Counted from the first letter of the stretch, positions 1 to 13,706 are shown. The stretch is 64,000 bases of DNA from Echinostoma caproni (GCA_900618425.1 UZAN01039456.1:43733-107732), one strand, 5' to 3'. Notes: generated from the letters alone by a model not told the origin. Program-made: numbers and translations.

Positions 1-327
1 CTTCTTGCCATCGCTTTCTCTCAAATAAATACTGGATGTTGATCACTTTTATGCTGAACATGTATCGTTTTCGAGCAGCTTTTCACGTTCACTGTTTCTC
101 CCATTTTATCGAGCAGTCAAAATTGATAGGCGTTTGCGTCAAAATGGGTCGAGAAAGGCACAACCTTATGAATATTTGTCCGTGACAGGTTCTGTTTGAA
201 AACAACGTATACTTGATTTGAATCGAGGAGCAATATATGGAGCATTTATGTTCATCCTACCGTCCAATGGTCAGTAATGAATCTGCCGTTCAGCGGAGAT
301 GCAAGTGGACTTTGGATCTTCAGTGTA

Positions 328-358
<31 letters not shown>

Positions 359-540
359 ACACTAAATACATACATATATGTCTGAAAGATTCCCATCACA
401 GCATTTAGAAGAAACACAGTTCGACGAAACAATTGTTTTTCAGTAATTACTTCTCAAGCCGTTTACAGATAACATAGGTAACTTCAGAAAACAAATCACG
501 TAGTCAGACATCATCACTCATGGGTAAGAGTTTGTCATAG
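1..540. other. Non-coding stretch with TA microsatellite
   Basis: No convincing coding frame is visible. A TA-rich simple repeat occupies roughly 328-358, with an interrupting GT step. The rest is AT-rich unique-looking sequence leading into the Penelope-like relic. Confidence 0.5.
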
Positions 541-574
541 TCAACTGGCATTTGTCACTGACACGAGGGTAATT

Positions 575-1194
575 TTTCTCTGAGGAGGTGTTAGATGATG
601 AGCGTGAGAATGGATACCCGGATCGTTTCATCGAAAGGAATCTGATTGAAAAAATACCGAAACATCTCATGCAAACTGTGAGAAAGAAAGATTCGTTCAT
701 CAGTTTGCCATTCAAAGGCGATACCGTGAGTGAGATCCTACTTCGACAACTGAACAGAGAGATTGACAACGCCTTCAAAGCTGCGGTGCGTGTTTTGTGG
801 CTCTCCAATGATCCACATTCAAAATAAAGATAAACTGTCGATGCTGACCTCATCAATGGTTGCACACTCTTCCAAATGCGTATGTGGTGCATCTTATGTT
901 GGTCGAACGGCACGACAGTTATCTACCCGGATCAAAGAGCACCACCCACGTTGGTTAAGACTAGGACAGACCAGATCAATGAACAGCTTCATCCTAGCCC
1001 ATTTAGTCGACACTGGACATCAAGTAAATCCGGACGTCGCCTTCCGACCTGTTTATCGTGTCCCCCACACTAAGTGCAAGAACGTTCAACTGCGCACCCT
1101 AGCAATAATCGAAGCGATCGGGATAAGAAAGTTGACCCCTGACCTTTGTGTCCAAAAGCGTTTGGTTCAGTCCTCCAACTTCCATGACCCGTGA
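575..1194 (+). mobile_element. Penelope-like element 3' relic (RT tail plus GIY-YIG endonuclease)
   Basis: Two overlapping plus-strand frames (about 582-827 and 763-1194) give one protein broken by a frameshift near 780-825. The first frame ends in the basic connector that follows the reverse transcriptase in Penelope-like elements (GYPDRFIERNL, LNREIDNAFKAAVRVLW). The second carries a GIY-YIG endonuclease core, with a Cys-containing lead-in CVCGASYVGRTARQLSTR followed by IKEHH, and later an Ala-Glu-type helix around LAIIEAIGI. The GIY-YIG fusion to an RT is diagnostic of the Penelope class. The RT palm is absent and the frame is broken, so this is a dead 5'-truncated copy. I infer that its 3' UTR runs on past 1194, but I could not place the element end. 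Confidence 0.75.
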
Positions 1195-3800
1195 TCGAGC
1201 AGGCCCGAGTGTGTCCGCCGTAAGTTAGTTAAACCAATCAATTGTCAAGTTCCAGTTGATTATGACAACTGTGATCTGTGATCTGTTTTCTAATGTTACC
1301 TATGTTACCTATGTATATATATACCATTGGGCGGTGTATCGGTTCATGGAAATCAATTTGTGAAGGATCTCGCACTAGTTAAAAACGACAACTATTCAGT
1401 GTCAAATTGAAATGGAGTTGGCGACAAAAGATAATTTGATGCCAAATTTATCAACCGGTTGGATCAAATCGTCCCATAGATCACACACGCACACACACTC
1501 ACCTACATTGACGTCTGACAAATTCACATCACTGTCCAAACCAATATGCATGTCTGACAAGTGGACTCACCATTCAATGTACCGCAGACGCTTCTGACAG
1601 GTCACACGTTTTTTTATCATCCTGTTAATTTTCACCCGGTTCTTGACCTGGTCTTGTCAAAAGTCTGTCCCGCTGTCCCGTCATCTATTCATTGATCGTC
1701 TTATTATTATACAAGTCAATCAAAAATAACATGAATTACAAGGGACAATGGTGGGGGCGGAGAGGAAGCAGACATTCCCATCCAATCAGACAATAGACGA
1801 CAGACTCCAGGGGGGAGGGAGGGGCAAATGACATTTACACGAGTCTGGTTCACAAACCGTGACCACAGCTACAGAACTCCGCCCCTTCGAGTGAACAGTC
1901 TGGTTAATATGAGCTGACCCATTTGGTCTCTAGCGTCAGTCCAGTTACTTTCACTGTCTCATTCCCGACCTAAAAACCTGAGCCATTGATCTTCTGCACC
2001 GCGTTCTGACTATTCAAATCCATTTGCTAATCAAAAAGGTGGGACGACGTGTGGATGATAATTGATGAGAGAATATTCAACATATTTAACGAAATATAAA
2101 TAGTATTCTAATTGAATATGAGAAGTGGCAAATTCCATGAGCCACTGAATTTGACCAGGGAGGAAACGGTGATCCTCGCATTGTTGCCCGTTTGCTAAGC
2201 TGGACGCTTTAGTTGCCAATGTGTCCACCCCAGTTGATGTGACATTATCGGTATACAAGTGAAGTCAATTCAAGAATGCACTTTGTTCATCCATTGTGGA
2301 TAGCAATTTCAGTGATAGAGTTTTATCATCTTTGTTTAAGCGTACACGCAAGTAGAGTAGACTTAAAGGTTTGACATTCAGTAAATAGGCAATAATGGTA
2401 GAAAACTGGGTAGTGAAAATAGAAACTGCAGAATAAATTACATGAGATTATATCCCAGTTCATTTAATAGTCATACTCTGGGAAGCAATAAATGTGAAAT
2501 AAAAGGTACAAGAGAATTGTGAAAAGCCATGTTGCGAATGTATAAAGGTTGAAACTCATTGCGGGTAACAGAATTGGAGGTGGAGCGAGTGAAGGTTGGG
2601 GGTAGAGGACTGAGTCGCACAGGCTGTCACATAACTTATAGTGCTGTTGAGTAGGCCAGTCTGCGGGCGCCAGGTAAAGAACAGCTTCATACCTGGGGAT
2701 GCTTCTCGGAGAAATCTTTAGACAACAGACAGGGGGAGAGAAGAGGACAACAGTTGATTCAATGACATAAAACGGCGTGATAACAACTTTGGTAAATACA
2801 CTCACCGGCACCCTCGTATTCGGAAGACTTTGGGTGTAAACTAGCAAATTTCTGACCATAAGATATGTTTGTTGCATTTGGTAGGACTATTTGAGGTCAG
2901 CAGACAAAAATCATCCGAAGTTTGAAACTCTGTGACATTTCAACATTTTACTTGTTAACTATGATGCAGGAAACAGGTGATCCGGAATTTGTAGATGGTC
3001 TACGGTCAGTGGAAAACTAAACTTCAGTGCATTTGGTTGGGTTCAAGAAAAGGGGAACACTAATGATTTGGGCATAAACTAAGATTGCATGGAAGAGTTT
3101 TGAAGATTTGTATTTGCCAACATCAACGATTGGTTTGGAACGCCGAACAACACCGATTATCTGATGAACATTGTTGATGCATTAGCAACGGCATATCAAT
3201 GAATACCAAAAAGCAAGTGCATATTCAATTTTTATTTAAGGTAAATTTTTATTGTCCTTTCATTTCTTCAGTATTTGATGAACCTTACCTTTCGCACAAT
3301 TTCTCATGTATTTCAATGGATCTGGAAACATTGGTATTTATATATTCAGCCATCTAAGGATTATATAAGACTTCATCTTAACTAGATCTTTGCACACAGT
3401 GGTTATCCGGAACGCTTGGTTAACAAAATGATGTTTTAAAGAGGACCAAGGCTAACAAAAAGGCAGCATGCATTTCTTTCCCGTTTGAGGTGACACACCA
3501 AGTGATGTACTTCAAAGGGGATTACCCAACTCCATTGATAAGATTTTCTGTACCTCAGTGAGTTTGTGACTGAAGGACAAATTGACTGAATCGGTGGTTT
3601 CATTCTATTTACATGTTTCTGTGAAACAACTTACAAAGACCGCACACACAGATTATTCTCTAAACGGATTGGTGAACACTGCTTTCTGTGATTAAACACC
3701 GAAACGATCGGGTCGTTCACCAATGCAGTTGGTTTCAAACATAGCTGAAATTATTCATACTGTAAACATGACCGAGGCACTCCGTCCCTCGTATAAAGTT
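1195..3800. other. No recognisable gene
   Basis: A CA-rich patch lies near 1488-1505. The longest open frame is a 137-codon minus-strand ORF at 2464-2877 with a hydrophobic C-terminus, no recognisable domain and no supporting splice or promoter signal. I see nothing else supportable. Confidence 0.4.
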
Positions 3801-4530
3801 AATGGTCGATTACCTAGACATGTTAGCTGCCGATGCTACCCAGACTCAAAGCTGTGAGGATTCGTTTACGCCCCCCTTCCACCATCTCCCATGTGCGTGC
3901 CCAAAAACAACTCTTGCAGAGGCTGAAGCTCGCGCGGCTCAATCTGTACATACCCCCCCCCCCTACATTCCGAATAATCTTGATGGTGGAACGAGTGATA
4001 AAACGAATATACAAACACTGTGATTCAGAGAGCGGATCTCATTATGAAATCAATCTTATTTTCAGAAATCCTCAAGGCCATTGGTGAACTGTAACAAAAT
4101 TGGTAGGAGATAAATCGGGTTATTGAGAACGAACCAAGCAATCTGTAACAGTTGGTCAGTGGTTTAATGAAAGAGTCTTGATCAGTGAACAAACAACTAC
4201 CCAGTCTGTTCGTATCTTCTATTGTTACACTATAAACTCCACTCATCCGCTCCCAGACGTCCTGTTCATTTTGTTGAATGCCGTGGGAATCCATCAACTG
4301 CTATCTCATACTTCTCAGATCAAATGGTTAGAACACTCATTAACCCAAACCATACAGTACTTGTTTGTCCACGAAGAACTCAGTTCATTCCGACTGTAGG
4401 GTGCTCGGATAGAGTCATCCAATGGGTGATGTGTGACGGCAGAAGAACCAGTAACTTTGTGAGGTTCCAAGTAGATGGTGATAGCTGGGGTTCACCTGAG
4501 GTTACGGGGGATTCACTTGAAATTGAATAG
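3801..4530 (+). other. Cluster of short overlapping open frames, function unknown
   Basis: Two plus-strand frames of 84 and 102 codons (3833-4087 and 4222-4530) lie close together and are slightly more protein-like than their surroundings; the second ends in an acidic tail around GDSLEIE. Neither resembles a family I know, and no good splice donor joins them. They could be remnants of a repeat or chance frames. Confidence 0.15.
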
Positions 4531-7500
4531 GCATATTATTTCGTAGTGTGGATTTTTTTACAATGCAATTTTATTCCTTTCTGGATGTGTATATTGTGGT
4601 TCATTGATATCATCAAGAAATATTGAAAACGAGCTTGTTCGCCACACTGCTTTGGATTATGCAAGGTTTCATCCCAATCCAACGGCAACCGATTCTTCAA
4701 ATTCAGTTCTATTCTGATATTTTCACTTCTGAACCCCAGAAGTATTATACTTTCTTGAAAGTTTCCAGAATAGGACTGATAGTGTATGCAGTATCGTTTG
4801 CGTTAAAAACAGCGGTCTTTACAACACTCTAAATTCACTTTGAAATGGAAGGAGAAATACATCTCGATGGTTCCTCCAGCTTTGCAAAAACGTGCAGTTC
4901 TTAGTATCAACCCAGGATATTAGTCCGTGCTACAACTAAAACGACATCCAGAAATCGGTCTTTCTTCCTTCAAACTGGCAGCCATATCGTTTACCTTTTC
5001 ACAAATGTTCTCTATTACGAGAAATTTGATAAGATCGGTGGAGAAGATGACTGTGTTTCTAAGTAAGAAGGGTTACTCAATCGTATCGTCCCTGGTATCA
5101 TCCTAGTGATCACAATTTTGATAATATTTCTCTCAAAGCAGCCCACCATGTGAAAGATCTCCGCGTGAGGCTTTATTTTTTAAAATAAAAATCTACAAGA
5201 GACAAAGGTGGTCTGTGATGAATTTTTCGATTTTCCATTGATCATTAGATTGGTTTGGAATTACTTTTGGGTAGATAGTAAATAAGGTTTGTTCAGATGT
5301 CTTTTTCAAGGATGGTCAATCATTCCTCTTAGTCCGACAGCAAATGAAGGATCTACAGTATACTATCTGTTAACTTAAGTCCGAACAATCCCATCAAGCC
5401 GTGTCTACCATGCAGATTTGGGTCTTCTTGCCAAGTTGAACATGCTAGTCCATATTTTGCACTAGCATTTCACTCACTGTTACTTATGAATAAGGTTTGG
5501 ATAAAGGTTGTTGATCTGGAATGACCATTGTTTAGACGCCATCTCCATGTGCAATTCTCAGTTCATCCTGTTAAATGTACACACGTGAAGCAACTAGAGT
5601 GTGCGGCTGACTGGATGAGCTGAAGATCATGAGTCTGAAGGATGTTCAGTTCTAACCAATAACACAGCACAGCATACTTTTGAAAGATTGTTTCAAGAGG
5701 AAAACGTCCGATCGTGAGTGTTTCCGGACACTGGGGTATGAAAAATCACGTACAAATGTAGACAACTAATGAGTTGATTCTTGGGATGAAAATCACGTGA
5801 TGCTGGAACATGGGTGGTGGTTTGATTAAAACTGAGAAAATTTCATTGGAAAACTACTGACTGCGTGGTAAACACACGGTTTTTACTTTATCCTGTAAGG
5901 TAAAACAGTTTGGCTCTAATACCACTAATGTGATGAAACATAACAGGCTTATTATCTTCCATGTTGGCTAGAGACTATACTTCCGAAGTTTTTATGTACC
6001 TGATGTGAGAAAACGTCGGTACCAGTTAAGAGGTTTGAACACCCAAACCTAAATATTTCAGGAAATGAAACTTGAAAGGTTCTTTGAGATGACAGTCAGT
6101 TTGCAAACTTCTCGCTATGTCCATTTGCTTCTATCAGTTGCCTAATGTGAAACAATGTGGGCACTAAGTGTGCTGTGGTAAATCACCAGCTCATAGGACG
6201 TACGTTGTACATCGGCGTACACAACTTATGTTCTGCGCTCACCCAGGGCCTTTCATCTTAACACAACTAGATTCCAAAAAATCGTACTTGAGCGAGGTAT
6301 AAACAGTGTGGTCCAAATAATCAGCTAACATTTTTCACTATGAGACATATAGTAAGATTTCAACTCAGGTCGCATTCTGGCGTATAACCAATATCAGCCC
6401 ATCCGCATCGGGCCGCAAACGATTGGTCCTTCCATGGATAATTCGAGTATTGATCAATCTAGGATTTTTCTCTCTGCTTCATACTTGCTTCGGAAAACGA
6501 TGCCTCGCAGGTTCAAACAGCCCGCCCAAGTTCACTGACGCGCGTTTTCTGTCTGGCCGACAATAATTAGATAGGGGGTTCCAGATTTAACAAGATACTT
6601 CCATTATTATTTAGATATTTGAAACAAAAATAAATTTAGGTTGATAAAAAAGCGTGCTTTGTTTTGGAATGTTTTCGAAATTCCTAGGTAACCTGATGCG
6701 AAATATAACTATTTGAAATATGAATTAATCTGAAATATCGGTCCAATAACAGAATAAGATCATAAGGCGAGAAAAGAGAGAACAATTACTGTGACCCTAA
6801 ATGTCTGAAACTTGCAATGAGCAGTTGAAACGCGAACAATATTTTTCCAATCGCGGCTTGAGGAAATCGATAAAAATCTCACGTCTTCACGCACCTGTTC
6901 TCACAAAAAAACGCATGCACGCAAGCATGAACAGATGAAAATAAGCCCCCTAGTGTTACCAGTACACATTCAAGAACCGCAAATATCTCCTTGAAGACAT
7001 AAAGGAATGAACAAATTTCCAAATACTGAAACACTCAGAATTATAATCTATTTTTGCATAACCGTGTTTTGGACGGTTGATCGAGACCATGCAGTGCGTG
7101 AAAAAAGTATACGTGATGTGAAAATCTGTGAGAGAGCGCTTAGTTGTGAGTGCGAACAAAGACAGAGCTGTTTTTTATCGTGTACAATAAAGACCGATCA
7201 CTGCTGACCGATTGCGCTAATGTCGAAGCTGGCGGCCATTCAATATTAATCAACTGAAGATCGATAGGATTTCTCCAATCTTAGGAGGAGTATCGACAGC
7301 TATGTATATATTTTTGGCTTTCTTTGTAATGACAACGGTCAAAGTCGATATCTAACAAAAATGGTATTGTCTTGAATAGCAGTGGACCACGAGGCTCCCA
7401 ATACGGTGTCTATGATTTGTGTTCTATCCGAATGAGCAAGGGGTTTTACAAACGATGCTGTTTGGTTAGGCAGTCAAGTTCATCTTAAATGTGCATTTAT

Positions 7501-10200
7501 GGTTGCTACTTTTTTGAATCCACTAATTGCACATGCTGTGAGCTGTACACATGATAATTTGTTCGCTAACCGATCACGCTCCATGTATCTCACTTATACC
7601 ACATATATATCACAGTACCCAATGATGTGAAGTTGCAGCATGCAATGAGAAGTTTATCAGTAGTATGGTGATAGTATATATTGACTTTCAGTTACCCGAA
7701 CAGTTAATAGAACAATTGACCATTTTCACACAGGGTTTATTCGGATTTTAAGACAAATTAGAACGTTGTAACTGATGCCAAACTGCTGTCTATTTCACGT
7801 CGGTTTGCCGTTAAATGTATGAGCATACACGTGAAATTGGAATGCTAAGCACACAACATAATGATATGATGCTTTTCATCGATCCACTAACCAATTACTA
7901 TACTTATGTACACAACCTTGCTCACAGGGTATGTGAAATCAATATCCCAAATTGAGTTTCAACAAACAGACCAATTACATCTGGGGAGACAAATCACACA
8001 AGAAGATCATTTTTCTTCGGTGAACGAGGTCGGTATTGACAAACGTGGTGATCCAACGTGATAGCGGGCGCCATAAGAAGCAAGTGCAACTAAGAAACGC
8101 GGTAAAACATTGAAAAAACAAAGCGTTATCGTAATTTAATCATATAAGAATGCTTAAACCGATAGACTGTGGTTCATTCTTGAAACCTTTAGTGATACTG
8201 TTCGTTAAAAACACCAGATCGCAGTGAGTGAATCTAATGAAACGTGTTACCAGCGTGGTCAGGTATTCAGTAAAAGAAAAGAGATATTGCTGCTGGATCA
8301 CAAAGTAAAACTTGGTCGCTCTGAAATAGTGAAGGAGTATAAAACAAACCCAGGAGTCATTTCTTTCGTTTAAACCGCATGTTTGCATATCTCAACCCAC
8401 ATGGAATTCATGCAACAGTGTACACACACGAAATACTAATGAAGAGCGATACTCCAAATGTGAAGAACCAGGGAGACTATGAGGAAATAATGGGAATCAG
8501 TGACATGAAATTATATAACAAAACTCGTTACAAGCACGACCTTGCGAATGTTTTACTGAACATGTTACTGACGAATATCTTGCTTGTCTATCTCAGACGG
8601 GCTCCGGTAATTTCGTAAATTGTAACTTAATATAAAAATCCTCTCAATATAGCGCCAGTATGTTTTTAACTTGTGCAAGGAGGAATATTATTCTGTTTTT
8701 CATTCATATGTTTTCCGGATAGACGCGTAAGACACCGGGCCATAAGTGTCCTTGTGTATGCATTTATGAATTTTATGATATCATTGTACACATATTTGTC
8801 TGCTCACTCTTCATGGAATATTTCATCGCAACAGGATTTCTGTCTTAATCCCATTAAAATGCAGACCCTGTAGAACGCATCTGACAGTCTGCATTACTCA
8901 GACAATATAATTTGTTTTACTAAAACCAAATCATTTCGAACAAAAAAACAAACAAAAACGGCCTATCCACACATGGCCAGACGACCTCACGTGATCGAGC
9001 CTAGTTCGGAATGTCAAATCAAAACCACATGATTATGGTGTATAAACATTCAACTAAACTGATTACTATTTTACAGTTTCTCCTGCCCACCGATTTTCAC
9101 TATGAATCCTGACTTTTGTTGCTATCCCGTGAGCTTACAATAATGCGAAGGGTCCGGAGTTCAAAGTCCGAACGGGAGGATGACCTCTAATACGACCGAA
9201 CCTCAAGTCTAGGGCTTCCGTGTGTATGATTGACTAGATAAACTAGGGATTGCGCATGAGGTGAAGTCCTAAGGATAGTAAGTTCGAATCAACCTTCACT
9301 GAAATGTGAGCTCCCGTGGTTGCAAAAGTTATACTCAATGAAACACAACATAATTTCAAGGATTCCACATCACTACTCACTAGTAATTGCGGGTTAAATG
9401 TGAATAATGTAGACGCTTTAGCATAAATGATCAATATTTCTTGGTTTTAATTGCATTTTCAAAATATACACTAGCATCTGCTTTTGCTTTTGTATGCTAG
9501 CTACGAAAAAATTGCACAGACGCACATTAGAATCAAATGTTTTTTTGGTTCAAGCCGATATTGAAGCACACTACTGGAGCGTAAAGAAAATGGGTACGCA
9601 CTAGTACGAACATTCTTACAGAACACGTGTATGATTAGGAACGCGGTTATAAATGTAATGTGAAAAGTGCCTAAAATCAATTACCATCCTGAGGTATTTT
9701 TGAGTTTTTGGGAATTATTGGGAAAATTTGAAGTGAGTACGCCTAATCTGAATTTAAATTTGTACACTAATCTCGTCACTCGTCTATCCCGTGCTCAGAT
9801 TGTCCTGCATCTCAGTTGACCATTTTTATCACAATTGTCATTGAAGTTTGTTTCTTAGTTAACTGTTGAAAATCCGTCATATTCTGTGCTTTTCGTTGAT
9901 TCCAAAAGTCATCTCAACCTATTCCACCCGGTATATTCACTATGAATATCTTGCTTATTCTTCAGCCCTGGATTCTATACGCTGTTTTCTTTTACTCGTT
10001 AAGCAGCAGTTGCTTGATTGCTAATGTTTCTTCTTGAATGGCTTCAAGACTACGTTTTGTAACGATATCACTTTGTGAAATAAGAAAGAAGGCTCTCTGT
10101 GGTGGCAATCCATAGTTTGATTGCAATTATAGTAGCCCTTTGATTGGCCGCTTCCCTCTTCCTAAAATTTGTATCATTTTGTATCCAATAAAAAGAATTA
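4531..10200. other. Gene desert with scattered simple and SINE-like sequence
   Basis: About 5.7 kb of AT-rich sequence with only short frames of 60-82 codons that resemble nothing. Around 9280-9295 a B-box-like AGTTCGAATC occurs within a possible decayed tRNA-derived SINE. I see no gene. Confidence 0.4.
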
Positions 10201-10203
10201 AAA

Positions 10204-10999
10204 ATGAAACAAAAATTATTCACCCCATATTTTTACTACTTACCTCAGTGTTTTAACCTGATATTTCGTCTGTACAACATTTGGATTATACTGATGACAT
10301 CGCTATTTCCATTTCCATGTCTAACCAGTCAGAGCTGGCAGTACATAACACCAGCGTACTTCCCTTTGTTACTGATTTCAACTTATCCGGTCTTGATCTT
10401 AACCCTAAACATGAATTGAATGCGATTTTACTTTGAAACGTTTCCTACGTCCCTCCGACAGTGTACCGATTAAGGGAAAACCGATGAACACAGTCAGCCA
10501 TGTGAAATTCTTTAGTTTCATGCTTGAAAATGACCGTCGCTGATGCTTACATATCCATACTGCTAATCACAATCTATAGGTATCTTCTTTGCGAAAAGAA
10601 AATTGCGTCATCCATGCTCCTATCAGTTGCTGATAAGATCTTTGGGCCAACAATATGTTCACCCCTTTCTTCTTTTCTCTGTAATTTTTCCCTGTTTTGA
10701 TGAAGACCGACTTTAGGCTGTTAGGGTATGACCTCACAATAACCAGTCTTTTATCTGTTCTGATAACCAACATCTGTGACGCTCATACATGTTTGAAGCT
10801 TGCAGATAAAATTCTGTCTGATCACATTCGTCCATTACATACGGATTTGTGTGCATGTAAATGTCATCCCTCAGCCCACTCTGAATACAGGCTTATTCCA
10901 CTGCGCATATCTGTGTACAAATTCTCGTTGATACTACATCTGGCCCGGACACTTACTGACTTAGTGAAAGTTCGTCGTGAATTTTATAGTCTTTATTAG
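10204..10999 (+). mobile_element. Decayed non-LTR retrotransposon (LINE) fragment
   Basis: Read in all three plus frames, the segment contains a reverse transcriptase palm remnant near 10280-10320 (YTDDIAISIS, equivalent to the YADD box). Downstream at about 10560-10690 is a region resembling a post-RT thumb. A C-terminal frame at 10697-10999 ends in VYKFSLILHLARTLTDL, the kind of sequence that closes the ORF2 of jockey/RTE-like LINEs. Several frameshifts and stops separate these blocks, and no endonuclease is present. The exact clade cannot be settled by eye. Confidence 0.55.
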
Positions 11000-11569
11000 G
11001 AAATTACATTTTTTTGTGCTCTATATCCCGGTTTTTATACTTTTTGTCAATGTTCATAAGTTGCTAAAGCTTCAGTGCAAATCCAAAATCCAAATTACAC
11101 CAGAATATGCTCCTTGGAAACGCTGTGGGTTAATCCAAATTGATTGTCGTTGAAGAAGAAGAAAGGATTACGGGTTTACTTGTCTGTGCTTGAGTGTGTA
11201 TGTATACATTTGTGTGCTGATGCGACCCAGACAGAGATTTGATGATTGCAGTATAAAAGCGGATGGATGCCATTTGACTCATAACTCTCAAATCGCATTC
11301 AACAGTACACCGAAATAAACCATTTGGTTTCTTCACAAAACTGGCGGAAAACATTATTTTACCTATCAAAATCCATACTTGAGCATATCTACTATTCAGA
11401 ATGAGTGGGGATCATGATTAGTCGGGTATCTGTTAGAGAACTGGAAGCCATGAGTCCAAGTCCAAAGTAACTTATTTTCTCGCAAGAGACTCTAAAACCA
11501 CACGCTTGAAACTCTCCCTCACCAGTTTAAACAAACTCAGGTCGATCAAGAATATCAATTAAATTTTTT

Positions 11570-12031
11570 TCAGATTTTTGCCATCAAAAACGGATTTCGA
11601 ACAATTAAGCTTAAAACGCATAACCCGGTTTTCGGTGTTCCGCATAGAGGTAGTGGTTGAAAATACTGTGTGCGAATAATGTGGAAAGAACGAGTGACTT
11701 GTTTTGTCAGCTTCATCTTTGAAACGATTGATAGCTTCATCTGGATGCGCTCAACTATTGCAACGATGAATTGTACAACAGGACCCAGTGCTGTCCAGTA
11801 CACACGCCGCGAAACATCTTCTATAGATAGCCAACGAGGGTAGAGAAATTCCAACCCACACCTTCGATTCAGTTGAGGAAATACCAGAAATTCACACTCC
11901 CGACGGTGCACTCTGTTTCGGCGTCGATTGGTCATTTTGTAACGGACCAATGGGAGAGCAGTGGTTGTGATAATTTTGGGGATTGGTTCGTACATAATGA
12001 ACTGTATCCCCAGTTTTTTTATTAACATCAC
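11570..12031 (-). CDS. Hypothetical 153-residue ORF
   Basis: An uninterrupted minus-strand frame of 153 codons. The predicted product is basic, with a cluster TNRRRNRVHRRE near residues 34-45 and a mixed hydrophobic centre. I recognise no domain, no signal peptide, and no promoter or polyadenylation signal. It is long for sequence this AT-rich but could be a chance frame or a transposon remnant. Confidence 0.15.
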   Translation of the reverse strand: MMLIKKLGIQFIMYEPIPKIITTTALPLVRYKMTNRRRNRVHRRECEFLVFPQLNRRCGLEFLYPRWLSIEDVSRRVYWTALGPVVQFIVAIVERIQMKLSIVSKMKLTKQVTRSFHIIRTQYFQPLPLCGTPKTGLCVLSLIVRNPFLMAKI

Positions 12032-12299
12032 TCATTACGCATAAATTGATTTTTCAACAATTAAAATATAAATCCACGATTGTTGGGTACTTCTAAACTG
12101 CCGCGTGTTCACGAAGAATATATATTTTTCCATAGCGTAAAATATAACCACACCCTGTCTCACAGGTGGGCGGAGTTCCGACCAAGCAAAGCAATTTACT
12201 TTCTTTTAATACACACCTTTTTTGTCTCTGATGAATGGCAGACGGAGTGAACCCCATAGTTGCGTATACCTGCTAATCATCGAGGGAAATCAGCATCTA

Positions 12300-12420
12300 A
12301 GCTCCGGGACATGGGGTGGCGAACCGCATAAAGTTCCACTAGGATAGGCGTTGCACGGAATCGAACGACAGTAAAGTAGCCTACCACCAAAGTTGGGTGG
12401 TAGTGGTGTAATTCTAACAT
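12300..12420 (-). repeat. Possible SINE-like tRNA-derived segment
   Basis: On the minus strand a B-box-like CGTTCGATTCCG lies about 20 bases downstream of an A-box-like GGTGGTAGGC. The segment is GC-richer than its flanks. No cloverleaf can be drawn confidently, so a decayed tRNA-derived SINE is the best guess. Confidence 0.25.
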
Positions 12421-13294
12421 CGGAAAACAGGGTCCAAAGCACGGCGCTAACAACCCAAGCTGTCCCAATGAAGTTTCCACTGAAAACAACTGAGATATAA
12501 TCGCATTCTGGTGAACTTTGCAAGCGCGTCTGTGTTAACACAATAACTATTGTCCTTGGGGACTCAGCAATAAAAATTAATCAATTAAAGTTGGCGAGTA
12601 AAAGTTTCAACAAAACACTACGAAAAATAAATTTACAATGCAGAAGTGTTTTGCGAGAGCACTCCCAACCGTGATCAAACATATCATCGAACTGAAGAGA
12701 TGAATAGTTATGCAACCACAAACAGGGTCACTATCATAGGAAACTAACGTTTTCAACCAAAGATAGTTGTTTATACCTAGCATAGTTCAATGATGAGAGA
12801 AAACGTAACCGTTTAGGCTCGTGTCAGTAAATCAGGCCGTATGCGGTCATTTCACTTTCGTTGAAAATGTCAAACATTGCTTTCCATTGCCCTTGATAAA
12901 TGACCAGGAAACAACCGCTTCTTAATGAACTACTAGCAAGTTTACAAGTAGCATAGAATAATATTTATTTTTTCACCTCCATTCATGGAACATGCGGAAT
13001 GAAATGTGGTTTCGTTAGGAAGATGAAATTGAACTATTTCTCATTTCGAAAATAGAGTGTGAAGTCATAAATAGTTCAGGCAGAATGATTTCACCTTAAT
13101 TCAACCTGAAAGCTTTATCCGTCCCAGTTGCACTACGAATCACGGTTTGTGAATCCACTGCTGTCGAAATACTCAAATGATGCTACACGGAATTAGGCGT
13201 AGAACTGCGCACCGATTCGCGCTTGACCACTCGTAAAATGCCTGATAATGGACTCGTAAAACAAGCCAAAGAAACAAGTTTGATTGCTACTCTG

Positions 13295-13499
13295 TTTTAT
13301 GAATAGGAAAACACAATGTAACGCGGAATATAGTAATGACTCAAGGCTCAATGTACAAACTTACCACTTCGATCTATCTATTCCTCGCCGCATTGTATTA
13401 AAGATCAACCAATGTCAACGTCCACAAGCCCGAAAGTTTATACGTACAATTAAAGTTGATCAAACATGTCGTTTAGCTCCGGTGATCCACCTGAATGAG
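13295..13499 (+). other. Orphan candidate exon with strong splice donor
   Basis: An open plus-strand frame runs from 13284. An AG acceptor-like site ends at about 13309 (ttatgaatag) and a consensus donor GAG|GTAAGT falls at 13499/13500. The encoded peptide has a protein-like composition, including FDLSIPRRIVLKINQ and RLAPVIHLNE, but no family I recognise. It lies 200 bases upstream of the orphan ORF at 13707. A phase-compatible junction to that ORF was not found: joining it to an AG at 13801 shifts the frame. It may belong to another transcript or be a relic. Confidence 0.3.
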
Positions 13500-13706
13500 G
13501 TAAGTCACGAAGTTCTTTTCGTACTCACGGTGTAAATTAGGAATCTGTCGGAGTTGATAACTTAGTTCAACACGTTTCATATTTGACAACTCATTTATTT
13601 AAGAGTTTATTACAGGTATGAGTATTTACTCTATTTATGAAACAGTGTAATCTGTCAGCCATTATTGGGTCACAGATGGTCGGGTACTTGGGCATGTGAG
13701 ATTTAA

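Larger units (their letters stand above)
11000..13250. other. Intergenic stretch with an unexplained minus-strand ORF
   Basis: Apart from the 153-codon minus ORF listed separately and a possible SINE head near 12300-12420, no gene is visible. Confidence 0.4.

Noticed and set aside
2464..2877. Real 137-residue gene
   Set aside because: No domain, splice or promoter signal; hydrophobic composition as expected of a chance frame.
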